A stretch of DNA of 64,000 nucleotides from assembly GCA_964035795.1 (NCBI GenBank), contig OZ038320.1, forward strand, positions 4,713,896 to 4,777,895, read 5' to 3'. Positions 1-12,924 of the stretch are shown here, piece after piece. Source of the stretch: Pterobdella sp. o SKG-2022 (lineage: Eukaryota; Annelida; Clitellata; Hirudinida; Piscicolidae). Under the pieces are notes generated by a model that saw only the letters and a program-made list of their open reading frames with translations, was not told where the DNA came from and made no database searches. The translations under genes were made by a program, and so were the position numbers. Position 1 is the stretch's first letter. Each line of letters opens with the position of its first letter.

Positions 1-1690
1 TTTAATTAAATTGATTGGGTTATTGAAACTGAAATAGCTTTTAAAATGTCATTTGAAATTAACCAAGTGATACTTTTATCACATAAATGGAACTGGAAAA
101 TAATATAAACAATAAAGAGAACCATAAGAAAATTTATACGAAGTTTATTCAAATACACTCAAAAACAGATGGAAATGATGCCAATAATTATAACTTATTT
201 GTAAATCGCCTCAAACTTAAGCTTTTTGCATTCCAGAACATTAAATATCACTTGGGCTTCCATTATTCCTACTCATAATTTTTCACATACTCTAAATTGT
301 TTCCAAGATATTCAAATAAGTATGTTTATAAGTAATTTTTTAGTTTTTGATTTACCCTTATTGAAAAACTAGTTACTTTTTTTTAAATTAGTACTCTTTT
401 CTCGTCCACTATCAACTTACCTATATAAGATCTTGAAATTTATTACGTTCAAAAATTAAAAAATTTCCTTCTATCGCCTGAAAATACTAGAAAAAACCTA
501 TATGAATTGAGCTTCTTAATATTCTCAATCAGTTAATCTCATTACTTCTTTAATAGTTTTATCTCAAGACTTCAAACAAATGCATGCCTCATCTCACAGA
601 ACCTCAAATTGAAATCTCAATTTGTCATGGCTTAAAAGTTAATGTTCCTACCATCGTTTGTAGGCGCTATCAAAAAGGCATATACCCGAACATAGGTTTT
701 TAAGAATTTAACCTTACTAAGTATCAATTATATATACTAGTGTAGTTTTTTTCCAAGGATTTATTATAGTCGGTAATAGTCAATCAGATTGAATTTTTAA
801 AACCATGTTCATGCTCTAAGATTAGAGACAAAGTAAAACAACTTTATAAAACTTTCTTCAATCATTATTTACTAAAAATAGATACCTTTTCGAACTAATT
901 CTACGTCACACTACAACTATCCTGTGTTGAAGGATGTTACATAAAGACAATCATTAAGTAACCTCACATACCTTCATTGACCTCAAGACACCTTGAAGGC
1001 ACATTCTGCACGTGTGTTGTGCTCTTTTTTAAGAGTGCATCATAATTCGATTGTCTTTTGTGAGAGTCAATTAGGAATAGAGTATATGTGGAGTTTTTTG
1101 ATGATAGCTTGTGGAATTGTTTATTGCAATGGTCTCAAGTCGTTTGTAGTTGAGAATATGGATAAATTGAAAATAAAGAATAAAGGATTTGTGGCAACAC
1201 ATAATTAATTTAATTGATTTTATACATCGAATGAAAATATTTTGAAAAAAGAACTTCCCATAGAAAAATAGATGAGTTAAGCAATACAGAAAACATTATG
1301 AAATTTATGAAAGTATTGTTTAGATTTATAGTTAATATTATAACTGAAACTCAGTATAAACTACGAATTTATTGCAAAAACAACGCATAAACATGATTTT
1401 CCAGAGAAAATAATATGAATATAACTAAGAATTAAAAAAATCGATGAAAATGTAAACTACAAAGTAATCAAATGTAAAATAAACAAGGAATACAATACAA
1501 TACAATAATAGTAGTTAAAATATAACAAATCCCAAAAGAAAGGTGCAAAAGACAACTAACACATTAAAGCGATTGTAACTCAATATGAGAGCGATCGCAG
1601 GCTAGACTCACAACTCTAATGATGTCATAGAGAGGAAGATCATTACTTTACAACGTCCTAACTTTCAACATCACTTCTAAGGCGTGGCTT
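1..1690. other. AT-rich sequence upstream of eve, no gene seen
   Basis: The only open frames here are short (for example 87-278 and 993-1208). They show no domain, no compositional contrast with their surroundings and no convincing splice partners. A recurrent repeat-end motif (GGCGCTAT) sits near 663. The stretch may hold upstream regulatory DNA of eve, but nothing specific can be supported. Confidence 0.5.
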
Positions 1691-1694
1691 CGTG

Positions 1695-1800
1695 TTTACA
1701 TCAACCAATCGTGTTTCTGTGCTTGATGCATGCAGAAACCTTATTGGCTGTAGGATGACGTGGTAAATTAACGCCGGTTTATATAATGATGGGGTAATGA
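1695..1800 (+). promoter_or_regulatory. eve: Probable core promoter of eve (CCAAT, CRE-like, TATA)
   Basis: Seen in the sequence: a direct CCAAT at 1705-1709, an inverted one (ATTGG) at 1743-1747, a CRE-like TGACGTGG at 1756-1763 and a TATA element TTTATATAAT at 1778-1787. All lie in a stretch less AT-rich than its surroundings, about 250 bp before the eve start codon. Order and spacing fit a TATA promoter with transcription starting near 1810. A plausible acceptor (TTTTAG, ending at 2034) lies just before the start codon, so the leader may be spliced. The function is inferred. Confidence 0.55.
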
Positions 1801-2042
1801 ATGGTTTTCCAATGTTTTTGAGATTTCTTCTTGTGGTCTTCATCATTATCTGATTGGAGCTCAGAAAATTTCTACCAAGACCTTTTGTTTTTACTTTTCA
1901 CAATTTTCGAGAATATATTTAAAAAGATCAATTATTCACTTAGCTATATTAAATATTTTCGTTATTATCAATTTATCTCTAACTCATAAAAATTATTAAA
2001 TAACATTTAAACTTCAAATAGATTCCAATTTTAGCAGGTCCA

Positions 2043-5000
2043 ATGGCCCACACTGCACCCCACCCAGCTTCATCAACAGTAACCACAGAACCATCAGAGC
2101 ACAGGGATGATCAGACCAGCCACCCCTACTTCCTCACAAACAAGGCGTACATGCCGCATGATCAACAGCATTGTGGGGCTGACAGCTGCGTAAGCTCATC
2201 CGCTGACGAGGGTATCGCTTCTATCATTGAATCAGTACGTAAAGATAATAAGAATGATTTTAGTGATAAGAAGAATACTACTAGTAGCAATATGGAGTTT
2301 AGTAATGGGTACTTTAGTTTCACCCCAAACAACAATGCCGGCTGCTATGACAACCCTACATTTTGGCCACAAAAAGTAGAGAACCAACAACAGCAACCTC
2401 AACAACCACAACCAAAAAGCCAACAACACAAAACATCCTACAAGAAACATTCAACACCAGACCAAAAACTCAAAAAAAATGCTAAAAATATCTTTTCAAC
2501 ACCCAATAACAATCCCGCACTTTCTCCCATTCAACCAATCAAATACGAGGATTCTGATTGTGACGTGATCAGTCATGATGGCGATGAGAATGATACTTCT
2601 ATGGAGACAGACGACAAGGAATCAAAAGGTTTGTTGTTATGTGTGTACGATGTTATCTTCTATGTATTTGCACCTATCTTTTTGTCTCATTTTTAACTGT
2701 TGTCTACTAGAACTTTGATTATTCAATTTTCGAAATTAATACATGCAAAAATTAATACTAATTTAGAAAAACACTTCGTTCCACTGAGCTGATTTGAGAC
2801 TGAATTAGTTGTATATTTCTGTACATTAATGAACTTGATTGGGTGTTTCTAATAATATACTGTGTTACATTATTAAATCGATTTTAAAAAAATTTTTATA
2901 AATTTTTATAATACAACTTTACGACTAAATCTCAACAAACAAGCCATAGATAAAGACAATTTATAAAACATCAAACAGATATATAATGGATAAATTATCA
3001 GCTAAACGTTTGTCATAAAAACCTCCATCTGATGCTATATAAAATGATGCAATGATGTAAATGGTGAAATCTCTTAGTAATAGTGTATTTATTTTTTAAT
3101 AATATATCATTGTGTAATAATGTTTATGCTTACTGAAAGCGTTGTATCTAATATAACTATCATTAAGTGTTAATATATTCTAACTTATCAGACTTGAATT
3201 CATTTAAGTTTGTACTATCTAAAATTTTAAATAGAGAGTATATTTCAAAAATATCAATAGAAATTCAATCAACAGTAGCAGGTATTCGATAGTCTTAATT
3301 ATATACATCCTTAATGAAAGAAATGAGTTAATATGTAAAGAAGATAGTTATATTAAGCGAATTTAGCACGCTTTTGCGATCAAGGAGGCAAAATAGTCAT
3401 TAAGGGTAAAGAATAGAGACTAACTTTTAAATGATATTAATTAACACTTAAATGGTTACTTAACATTTTTGATGGTAATTAACTATTGATAGTATCATTT
3501 TTCAAGTAACATTTAGCCCATAATAGATACAAGAGAATAAGATGTTAAGAAAATGATAGTGAGAAAGCTTTTAATGTATTACCACAAAAACCTATGAAGC
3601 TCTTTGTAAGACTAACTTCATCAAATACTGGGACAAATAGTAAAAATGCCAGTGATTTGGAAGCTTAAAAATTGTTTTATTTAACTAACAAATTTGACAT
3701 CAATGTTTTCACTTATTCAAAGCAATACAAATAACATATAAATAATAATAAACACATTGTTCTATGTATGCTTTGGTAGTTCAATAATAAAGATTAGGAG
3801 TGTTGGTGACAGTAATAGTAGTAGTACAAAAAAATTAACTTTTCTTTCACAAACTAATCACTGAAGTTTGATTGCAAATCAGATTTTTGATAACAGCTCA
3901 ATCAGACTCTAAATTCAGTTAAGTAGTTCATATATTGACCAATCAAAAAGAGGATTACATATTACACAAACACTCCAAATCCTGAACATTTTCTTATGAA
4001 TCTTTCATACTTAAAATAAGTTTAAAATACACAGTAGGTTCAATGTGTAGTTGAATACATCAGACAAATTGATACATATGATTAATAACTAAAGTTTTAA
4101 TACTCAAAACAATGTTGATACAAAAACTATGAATAACAACTATATCCGAATAAAATATACTAATAAGCCAGAAGGAACATCCATTCTATGAATAGTACTT
4201 TTTATATTTTTGGTCTTCAGTATTATTTATAGTTTATTTCAATATTATACCATCATTTATATGTATTATATATCATTTAATTGTCTGGAAAGCTTTATAT
4301 ATTAGTAAGATGTATTTAGAAGTATGAGTAAATGAGAAAAAAAACCCTAAACAGTTTGAATTTTTCTCTCAATCGACGTTCTTAGTTATGAGAAGTATTC
4401 AGTGTAAATATATAATTCATTAGTAAAGCTACATAAAAACCAATTATTTATGACTTAGTCGGCTTTAAACGTTTAGTAACAAGACAAAAACAGTTTCAAA
4501 ACAAAAGTGTATATTTATAAATCTAAGTTTATTGACCTATATAAAATCATCGAAAATGATACATTGAAGAATAGTAATAATTTTCTATAATGAATGACAG
4601 CAAGATTGGCAGATGGTATTCAAATTTCTTTATGGTCGTGATGCCTCGTATACAAGCTTAATTGCCCTAACAACCAGATTTTGGCCATCATGTTAAGTAG
4701 ACCATGAGAGGAGGAATGAGAATATGAAGATGATCAAATAAAAATTGGGTTATTATTATTTTTAAAGCAGTAATGATATAAAAAATATGAACTATGAATA
4801 CAAATCTTTTAGTTATTTTATAGAATATGGATATATATTCAGTTTAAGACTATGAAAAAAACAACTAAGTATAATATAATAAAACCAGAATTAATATAAA
4901 AATTACTAAATAATTTTTTCAAAAAAACCTTTTTTTTTAAAAAAAAATCGAAAGGGTTTTCTACATAAGTCGAAAAACAGCTTTCACAACCGAAATATTT

Positions 5001-7722
5001 ATTTCTTTGTGTATCTGAATACAAGACTCGGGTCACTTGATGAAAGTTTATAGTAATGTTGATTAGTAGCTGTTGTGCAATGCAATATATGAAACGAGTT
5101 TATGGACCCTATCTATATTTATCTGAATAATGATTATATCACAAGAAAATGAATTTATAAACTTCATTATTTAAAGAAACTGCATAAAACTCAGTATAAA
5201 TTGTATTAAAGCACAAACGTGCAAAACTTGAGGTTGTACAAAAGTTTTTGAATTTTGAATTTTAAAAATACCTGATGTCTTATAGAATCGTCTTTAAGCA
5301 TGTGAAAGTATAATTGGGACATATATATTAATGAGGTGAGTTTAGGTAGTGTTAGTTATTTAATCTCAATTACTTTTTTCATTTGCTTTGAATCTTTCCC
5401 AAGAGGACTCCGAACGGATTTATTTTACTTAAAAACTAAAATAGAAGATTCCTTTCTTTGAATGTTTTCTATAGCAAACACTGCACCACCATCACACACA
5501 GCGTCCCACAGCTGTTAAAGTGTTGCATATTGTATGAGCATGTGATTACTTACTAGACAAAATGACGTTCAAAAGTTTGTCGTTCAGTTGCATCAGATTT
5601 ATCATCGTTATGTCAGCGCAAACGAAAGTTTAGAAATGGTATTTATATACATTGCCTTTTTCTCTGTTGTATGATATTTTTTGGATCACTTTATTATAAA
5701 TATTAAAAAAATTTTATCATTATTTTTTCACAATTATTATTATTAAGTTCTTCACTATTATATTTTTTCATCATTATTTTTACTTTGAACTATTATTAGA
5801 AGTATTATTGCTATTTTCGTTATTATTTTTATTTTTTGAAAATTTTTGCTAATTATATATTCATAGTTTTTGGTCAAAAAGAGTGTGTGATTGCTCGAAA
5901 TGAGCAATGTCACTTGCATTACAAGCATTATTTAAGTATTTATGAGCGTCATCTATCGCAAAAACTTTTTTGCAATAAAAACCAATTTTAAAGCTAAGCA
6001 TGTAGACTATTTTTACTCATACATTATGTCAAAATAATTGAACCGTTATTCATAACTTGTTGAATAATAGAAGGTTCTGCATGCAATCTTATTTTGCTGT
6101 ACAGATTTTCAGTATTGAACAAAATTTTTCAATAATATGAACATTTAAAACAATTGTCTTTTGAAACAAACAATTTTGAATTATTTGAGAAAATGGTTTC
6201 TTATAAACATTCATGGTAATACAAGTAATCTAAAGACACATAAATATTAAAGAAAAACTTAGAAAACTCCTTAAAATTAAAGACACCTGCTAGTCTAACA
6301 AATTGACCGCCAACATCACATCTATTATATACACACCTCAAGCTCATTATCATTTGCATTAGCTTTAATTATGATATTATCACTTACTTTTCACCTTTTT
6401 GTACCACTTGTGTCTTAATTTCGTGTGTCGGAATTAGTTTGTCAAATTTACTTTTTTCTATTTATCTCCATTCTTGAGTTTTACTTATTGTTTTATCGTG
6501 TATCATGAATAATTTACATTATTTTTACATAAATTTATACTTGATAATTTAATAAACTCTCATTAAAATCTATTAAAGCATAACAATAAAACCCTCACAG
6601 ACTTATCGTCGAAGAACTTGGACGTGATAAAGCGTTACAGGACAGCATTCAGCAGGGAACAACTGGCCCGTCTGGAGAGGGAGTACCAGAAAGAGTCGTA
6701 TGTTTCCAGACCACGGAGATCGGAACTGGCTTCCATTCTCAGACTTCCTGATTCTACCATTAAAGTTAGTGAAAATTTTTTTGTGTTTAGTTCTACCCAT
6801 TCTAACCTGTTCGGAGTTTTATAATTAGTTTGAATATATTTTCCAGCTTGATTCACACTCATATTATAAAATATTTTTTTCTACCCTGAAGATATGGTTC
6901 CAGAACAGAAGAATGAAAGACAAGAGACAGCGCCAAACGCTCCCATGGCCGTTTGCTGACCCTGCTCTCTGTGCTTATATCCTCCAAGCTACTCTGCCAT
7001 CATCTCACAATATAAACCCTTTACAAACCCCATCTTTCTTTCACCAATCTTTCCCAGGTCACCCGTTACCACCATTAGTACCAAACACACAAAAACTATC
7101 GTCTCAACTTTTCAACAGTCCTCCTTATCATTCTGCTTCCAAAGTGATGTTCTCTCCTGATTCAAAAGTTCCATTTGGTCAGCAATCTAAATTTTCTCTC
7201 CAATATCAAAAATTATCTCCTTTTTTCCAACCTTTCCAACAAGTTCCACCTTTAACTTCTTTCAGAAGTCCCAACCATGCCAACAACTTTACCCACTATT
7301 CTCCAACTAAACAGTCAAAAAACTTTCAAGAAAACTTTCGACCTTCTCTTTCTCAAACTATGAGCCAAAAATCACCGAGTCAAACAGAGGAGAAGTCACT
7401 TAAAAATACATATTCTAAGTTTGTTCATCAACAAATACAACAATATTACAACAAAAATCAACAACCTAACGAAGCAATCTATAACAGAACTCCTAACTTC
7501 AGCACTTTGAATAATTCAGCATTCCAGAGTAATGCTAAAAAAGCAAAACTCCCTACCGATACCAAAGCTGACAAAGCAAGCCCAATAAAAAAATTTGAAG
7601 GATCTGCAAAAAAACCAACAAACTCTTCATACAATACTCCCTCTAACAAGCTCCAGCTCAAGTCAGAAAAGACTAAATCGACAAAGTCCAAACTTTTTCG
7701 TCCATACATGACCAGCGAATAA
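2043..7722 (+). CDS. eve: Even-skipped/Evx homeodomain transcription factor
   Basis: Three coding exons: 2043-2628, 6601-6764 and 6892-7722 (526 residues, phases consistent). The homeodomain spans about residues 205-264. It has the eve-class stretch [10 protein letters not shown], then [14 protein letters not shown] with Gln50 and Asn51, followed by the family's W-P-x-A-D-P-A box. An intron falls between homeodomain residues 46 and 47, a position I recall from vertebrate Evx. Exon 1 is acidic, Ser/Thr-rich and carries a Gln/Pro run; exon 3 is rich in Ser, Gln, Pro and Lys. The protein ends [11 protein letters not shown], which matches the C-terminal LFKPY-type Groucho-contact motif described for Drosophila Eve. 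The start is the first ATG after a likely acceptor. Expected role: nuclear repressor in axial and neural patterning. A poly(A) signal lies at 7864-7869. Confidence 0.95.
2629..6600 (+). other. eve intron 1, about 4 kb, no gene seen
   Basis: This is the largest intron of eve. It is AT-rich with no supported exon. Three parts stand out: a less AT-rich island at about 4600-4720, another at about 5470-5630 that contains an E-box CAGCTG, and a cluster of homeodomain/POU-type sites near 6352-6371. Enhancer function is possible but unproven. Confidence 0.5.
6352..6371 (+). promoter_or_regulatory. Octamer plus homeodomain core sites in eve intron
   Basis: A perfect POU octamer ATTTGCAT (6352-6359) is followed four bases later by TTTAATTA (6364-6371), a homeodomain core. 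This is about 230 bp before the homeobox exon. Such cores arise by chance in AT-rich DNA. The octamer with its G and C is less trivial, and the tight spacing suggests a POU-Hox-type composite site or eve autoregulation. That reading is inference. Confidence 0.3.
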
Positions 7723-7863
7723 CCATCTGAACATAGACATTTTATTCTTTTTATCATTTTGCACTAGTATTTATTGTTGAATTAAAGTATTCATCTAACT
7801 CACTTTTTTATCTTAAATCTATCTATATCGTGTTTTATTCATAATAATGCCATTTTCAAAGCG

Positions 7864-7869
7864 AATAAA
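7864..7869 (+). terminator. eve: Poly(A) signal AATAAA of eve
   Basis: First canonical AATAAA after the eve stop, 142 bp downstream and ahead of the tRNA gene. Confidence 0.5.
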
Positions 7870-8097
7870 GTATTGGTAAAATTTATTAATTTTGTGTAAA
7901 TAATGTTTTTATCATATTCTTGATTTTTGTCTATTTATTAAGTTTTTATATTAATTTATTTATAAACTTTTTCTCTTATAGAATAAAAATAAAAAATCTC
8001 AAATTTTCTAAAAAACTTAAATGTATATTAAAAACATAAAAACAAATATAATTATGTATTCAGGAATATGCTTACACTAAGTAATAAGTTTGTTATG

Positions 8098-8169
8098 GGT
8101 TCTATGGTGTAGTGGTTATCACGTCTGCTTTACACGCAGAAGGTCGCGAGTTCGAGCCTCGCTAGAACC
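8098..8169 (+). tRNA. tRNA-Val (anticodon UAC)
   Basis: A 72-nt cloverleaf. The acceptor stem GGTTCTA pairs perfectly with TAGAACC. The D arm is GTG...CAC, the anticodon stem TCTGC/GCAGA encloses the loop TTTACAC (anticodon TAC), and the T arm GCGAG-TTCGAGC-CTCGC pairs perfectly. Both internal promoter boxes are intact, and a T-rich tail with a TTTTT run starting at 8173 can end Pol III transcription. It sits between eve and RPIA with no intron. Confidence 0.97.
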
Positions 8170-8830
8170 TTTATTTTTAATAATTTTAATATTGAAAAAT
8201 TTAATTTTCTTTTTATTTCATTTTTTTTTTCAAATTTTACTTTGTTATTTTACAAAATCAAAATTGAACTTGATTTAGTAAAAACTCAAAAAGTATCGTT
8301 CGTTACTAAAAACTCTAATTCTAATTCCCTAAGAAATTTTTATAACTTTAAGTTGAGTGTTGAAAAAGATTATCTTGCCTTTACGTGTCATATATGAAGA
8401 TTTATTTGTCTTCTACTATGATTTTCTACATCCAAAACTTTAAAAAACCTCAGATACAATGAAACACCTTGTGAGAATCCTACCAATTAATTTCCATTTG
8501 AAGCATAAAAGAGATTTTCTCTTTCTAAGCACATATGGATTTATCTATAATCAGAACAATAACTATAAAAGTTTGTATTTTTTTTTTATGCAATATCAAT
8601 GATTGAAAATACAGATTTGGTTTAATTTTACTGTAAAGTCTAAAATTGAAAGATCTAGATTGAAGCATTTTCGTTAAAATTTTCTGTTAGAATATACTGA
8701 AAAAAAACTTCAAAGTTTTGAGATAGTTTGTTAAGAAATTTGTAGTGTAATTTTTTCTTTGCACGATATTATATAAACTAAAGATTCATTGCCCTCAAAA
8801 GTTTCTTTCACTAAACTTTGACCTGTAGGT
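8170..8830. other. Intergenic region between tRNA-Val and RPIA
   Basis: AT-rich sequence with no open frame of note. It must contain the promoter and leader of RPIA, but I see no clear core element. The ATATTATATAAAC near 8766 is a weak TATA candidate about 65 bp before the start codon. Confidence 0.4.
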
Positions 8831-11177
8831 ATGAGTAGCGGTGATCAAAACCTTTTAGAAAAGGCCAAAGAGGCTGCAGCAATTGCGGCTGTTAACGAAT
8901 ATGTCAAGGTTAACTACTTAAATAAATTTTAAAGTTTCACAATAGTTTGAAAATGTTTACTTTCGCCCAAATTTATAATTGTATTAATGTTACCAGCATA
9001 AAATATATCATTTTTTAATGTATTCAAGGACGGCCAAGTACTAGGAATTGGCAGTGGCTCAACTATAGAGTATGCCATCAAAAGACTAAGTAAGCAAGCC
9101 AATTTATAATTTTACAGTTTATTTAATGATATTCAACGTTTTCATTAACTTAAACTAACTTTCCAAAATTTTATTATATACAAAAAAATATTAAAGATAG
9201 TTTAATTAAAAATCATGTATGTGTAAGAGTATTTGAGCTTTATCGTTTCAAAATTATTTTCACAGATGAGAGAGTAGTGAAAGAAAAACTCAAGGTTATA
9301 TGTGTGCCATCTTCATACCAGGTGAAAATTTTCTTATAAAAAATCAATTTCATTCTTCTACTGAATAATATTAAAGCTTATCTAACATGATTTCAATAAT
9401 TGCGAATTTCTAAAGGTTTTTCTCTCATCCTTTCATAAAAATCAACTTCTGGCACTTTCTAGATGTTATTTAAAGATATGATAAGTTAATTCAATGTTAT
9501 TTTCAAATTATTGTTAGTTTTATGCATAATTCAGTAAAACATATAAGTTATTTTTAAATAATTTGGTTTTGTTCAATGTTTTGCAAAATTTTTCACCATT
9601 CAACAAAACTCAATATCTATAATATTAATATTTCTAATAACAGGATTAGAGGTTTATTGATTGTCTAAAATATTATAATCAAGGTTTTTTCACCAAATGC
9701 CTTAACATTTAGCTGAAGTTGTTGCAAATTATATTATTTGGACATATATTGAAAACTACTTAATATTGTAAGTTAATCTTACAAAAACATTGATACAAAT
9801 TATTGTTTGGTGAAACTTAGTGTTGAGAAATTTTATATTGAAAAGTTTATCATAAGCTAAACTTTTTTTAGTTCCCTTTGTAAAACTATTTTGTTTATCT
9901 TACATCACCAATTATATGCACAGGCTTTGAAATGTGTGGATTCATATGATGCTCTTACTGTTGGTTATTTGAACAAATATCCTAAGGTTGGTTAAAAATG
10001 TTAGTACAAAATTAATTAACTAAAAATTTTTCTTATTTCAGAAGTGCCTAATCAAAAAAATGTTTGACAAAATCTTTTAATTTATTCCACATGAAATGTA
10101 AAAACTTGTAGGAAGCTACTATAAATTTTTATCTTGTAGGAAGATCATTACTAATATTTTTATTATTATTGATTAAATAACCCCCCCAGGTAGACGTGGC
10201 GATAGATGGAGCTGATGAAGTGAATAAGAACATGGATTTGATCAAGGGAGGAGGTGGATGTCTCACCCAGGAGAAGATCGTAATTTCTTGTGCTTCCAAA
10301 GTTGTCATCATTGCTGATCATAGGTTTGAGTTTGAATGGTTGATCATTTTATTAATGGAAGACTGCAATTGAGTTGTGCTCAATAGAAAAGCTCAAAAAA
10401 AAATAATTTTTTATATTTGTTTGCGCGAAGGTGGTCTCTAGTGATAGCTAGCTAAAAAATTGTTTTTTTTTATCATCGATTCATGGTTTTTGATAAAAAA
10501 AGCAGTGTTTTGAGCACACTTTTGTGTTGATAAATAACTTCATTGAATGAATTTGAGAGTTTATAAACATAGTTTCACCAATAACTCACCAAATTTCAAA
10601 AAACATTTAAACACTCATTTTTAACAGGAAAGATGTTGAAAGTTTTGGAACATCCTTCCACTACATTCCTATAGAGGTTATCCCAATGGCTCAGAGACCA
10701 GTGAAAGAAAAGATTGAAGCTTTATATGGGGGCAAGTGTGAACTGAGAGGTGCTGTCAAAAAAGCTGTGAGTTGACCTGCTTAACTTGAAATGAATTTTA
10801 AATGACTGGGGATACTGACGTTAAAACTACATTATCAGATTAAACAAAATTATTATCTTCAGGTTCACATATATTTAAAACATACAGGGACCAGTAATTT
10901 CAGATAATAGCAATTTCATATTAGACTGGTATTTCCCTAAAAAGGAATTTAATTGGAGGGAAGTCAACAATACTATTACTCTGTTGCCAGGTTTGTATAA
11001 TGCACATAGTAAATTTATATAAAGTTACAAGTTTTTTTTTTATACTACTAAAATTATTATTAAATTAATTTTCAAACAGGGGTAGTTGACACAGGTTTAT
11101 TCATCCAATATGCCCACAAAGCCTATTTTGGCAGAGCTGATGGTTCTGTCACAAGCAGGACTAATGATAAGATATAA
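8831..11177 (+). CDS. RPIA: Ribose-5-phosphate isomerase A
   Basis: Eight exons in continuous phase: 8831-8908, 9029-9089, 9266-9321, 9924-9986, 10190-10323, 10628-10766, 10888-10990 and 11080-11177, giving 243 residues, the usual length of the enzyme core. It interconverts ribose 5-phosphate and ribulose 5-phosphate in the cytosolic pentose phosphate pathway. Visible family motifs: the phosphate-binding GIGSGST (residues 32-38), the catalytic DGADE (Asp92, Asp95), IKGGGG with Lys105, and LTQEK with Glu114, the general base in studied RpiA enzymes. C-terminal motifs are NFILDW and PGVVDTGLF. The start is the first ATG, and no transit peptide is seen. A poly(A) signal follows at 11315-11320. 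Confidence 0.97.
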
Positions 11178-11314
11178 TGATTCAATCACATTCTGATTTT
11201 GTGTTTCTTTATTTATCAACATTATTTTATCCACTAGTTTTCGAAGGATTCTTGATTAAGGGGTTTATTGCTTTTATTAAAAACAACGATTAATATACTT
11301 TGATGATAGATTTC

Positions 11315-11320
11315 AATAAA
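11315..11320 (+). terminator. RPIA: Poly(A) signal AATAAA of RPIA
   Basis: Canonical hexamer 138 bp after the stop codon, in the gap before the convergent ICT1 gene. Confidence 0.5.
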
Positions 11321-11625
11321 TATGTGAAAATTCTATTTTTTCCTCTCAACACAGCTAGTACTAAGTAGATTAATACGATTTTATAAGTTTAGTATTACTT
11401 CAATAGAACTGTTAAGTCTTAATAGAAAATAATTTTGAAAAATCAAAATGGTATTGTAACTTTTTAGAGGCAGCCTAATGATAGGACCAAACTTATGGAA
11501 TATTGTAACTGCTCTTATAGATTCATCAATAATCTCATTTGACTGACTATACAAATGCTTAATACATTATTTTTTTAATCAAAATAACAAAATGTTTTTG
11601 TTTTCATTTAATAAGAGATAGTAAG

Positions 11626-12696
11626 TTATTTAAGTATATCCTTCTGCCTGCCCTGTTTTTTCAATGAGTGCTCTTTCTTTTCTCTAAGCACTGCAGTTTT
11701 TGCTTTTAGTTTTCTGCATAAAAACATAAGTTTATTTTTGGTTACAATTTATAAGAATACTGATAAATATTTTCGAATAATAAAGATTATTTTATGGAGT
11801 TTTGAACAGAAAATTTTGTAATGCTATTTTGAACAATAATACTGAAAAGTGTTTTCTAGTGAAAATTTTACTTAGATTATAACAAAGTTTCACCTTTCAT
11901 TAAGCATATCAATGGTTTCTTGTGAAGGAGTATATTCCATGTTGGCTTGCTGACACTTCCATATTATGGACCTTATTTTACTGAGACAATCTGCTTGATT
12001 TAGCATTTGCTTGCGAGTTTTGTCTGAAGTAATCACTAGAAAACCATCTTTGTTGATTCTGCTTGCTTCCTTCAATGGTTTGATGGTAAAGTTAATTAAG
12101 AAAACTGATAATTAAAAAAACTCTCATTAAAAAAATTATTTATTAGGCATAAAAAAACATTTTTTACCCTTGTGTTCAAAATGTCTTTAAGGTTATCAGG
12201 AATCCATGTTGCAGAATTAACATGGAACCTTATTTCTACTTTAGTATTAACTTGAAAAAAATAGTATTTTATTAAACTTCCCAAAATGATTAAAAACTAA
12301 ATTAATTTTTATTCAACCTTTATTAACGTTTTGTCCACCTGGTCCAGAACTTTTTGTATAACTAACTTGTAAGTCTTCTGTTTGGTGGTTTAATGGCACA
12401 TGAAAACTAAATTTTATCTTTATTTTAACCTACTTATCGGAATGAAGCCACCAAATACTTTGGACGATTCTTTTAGTTTCTGGTGAAAAAAAAATTAATT
12501 TACACTTATAATATCAAAAATGAGAAATGGATTAAGATTTCATGTTATTTGTAACCTTATTTTCAATTTGTTCGTAGTTCGAATTTTCTTCAAAATCTGG
12601 ATACAACTTTTTAACATTATAAACGCTTTGGAAAAACCTTGATGGGCTATAAATTTGTTTCACCAAAACATTTTTGAATAATACTCTGAGAAGCAT
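11626..12696 (-). CDS. MRPL58: Mitochondrial peptidyl-tRNA hydrolase ICT1 / mL62
   Basis: Six short exons on the minus strand: 12696-12556, 12479-12430, 12406-12318, 12250-12168, 12069-11894 and 11713-11626, giving 208 residues against about 206 for human ICT1. The GGQ loop SSGPGGQNVNKVN (Gly87-Gly88-Gln89) is followed by KVEIRFH and then DGFLVITSD, spaced exactly as in the family. The GGQ Gln positions water to hydrolyse peptidyl-tRNA. The protein acts on stalled mitoribosomes and is a large-subunit component. The basic N-terminus (MLLRVLFKNVLVK) fits a mitochondrial presequence, and the Lys/Arg-rich tail fits ribosome docking. It converges with RPIA and diverges from MED24. Two exon edges (12069 and 12430) were chosen by phase and by alignment length. 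Confidence 0.94.
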
Positions 12697-12924
12697 TGCA
12701 AAGATGAGTTTTAATCTATATCAACTTTTATACATAAGCTTGAGTTGAAATATGTAACAAGTTGATTAATTATTATTTTAAGTCCAAATTGTGAAGCAAA
12801 AAATTTAATTTTTGCAAAATAAAAGAGAAAAAAACTCAATTTCATAAAATAAGCCAATAAGTCATAAAATAGGTCAATTAAAAATAAATAAATGAGTAAG
12901 CAAAAACTATCAAATTTTACTTGT

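Noticed and set aside
993..1208. 71-residue frame upstream of eve
   Set aside because: No domain, no splice context, and a composition like random AT-rich DNA.
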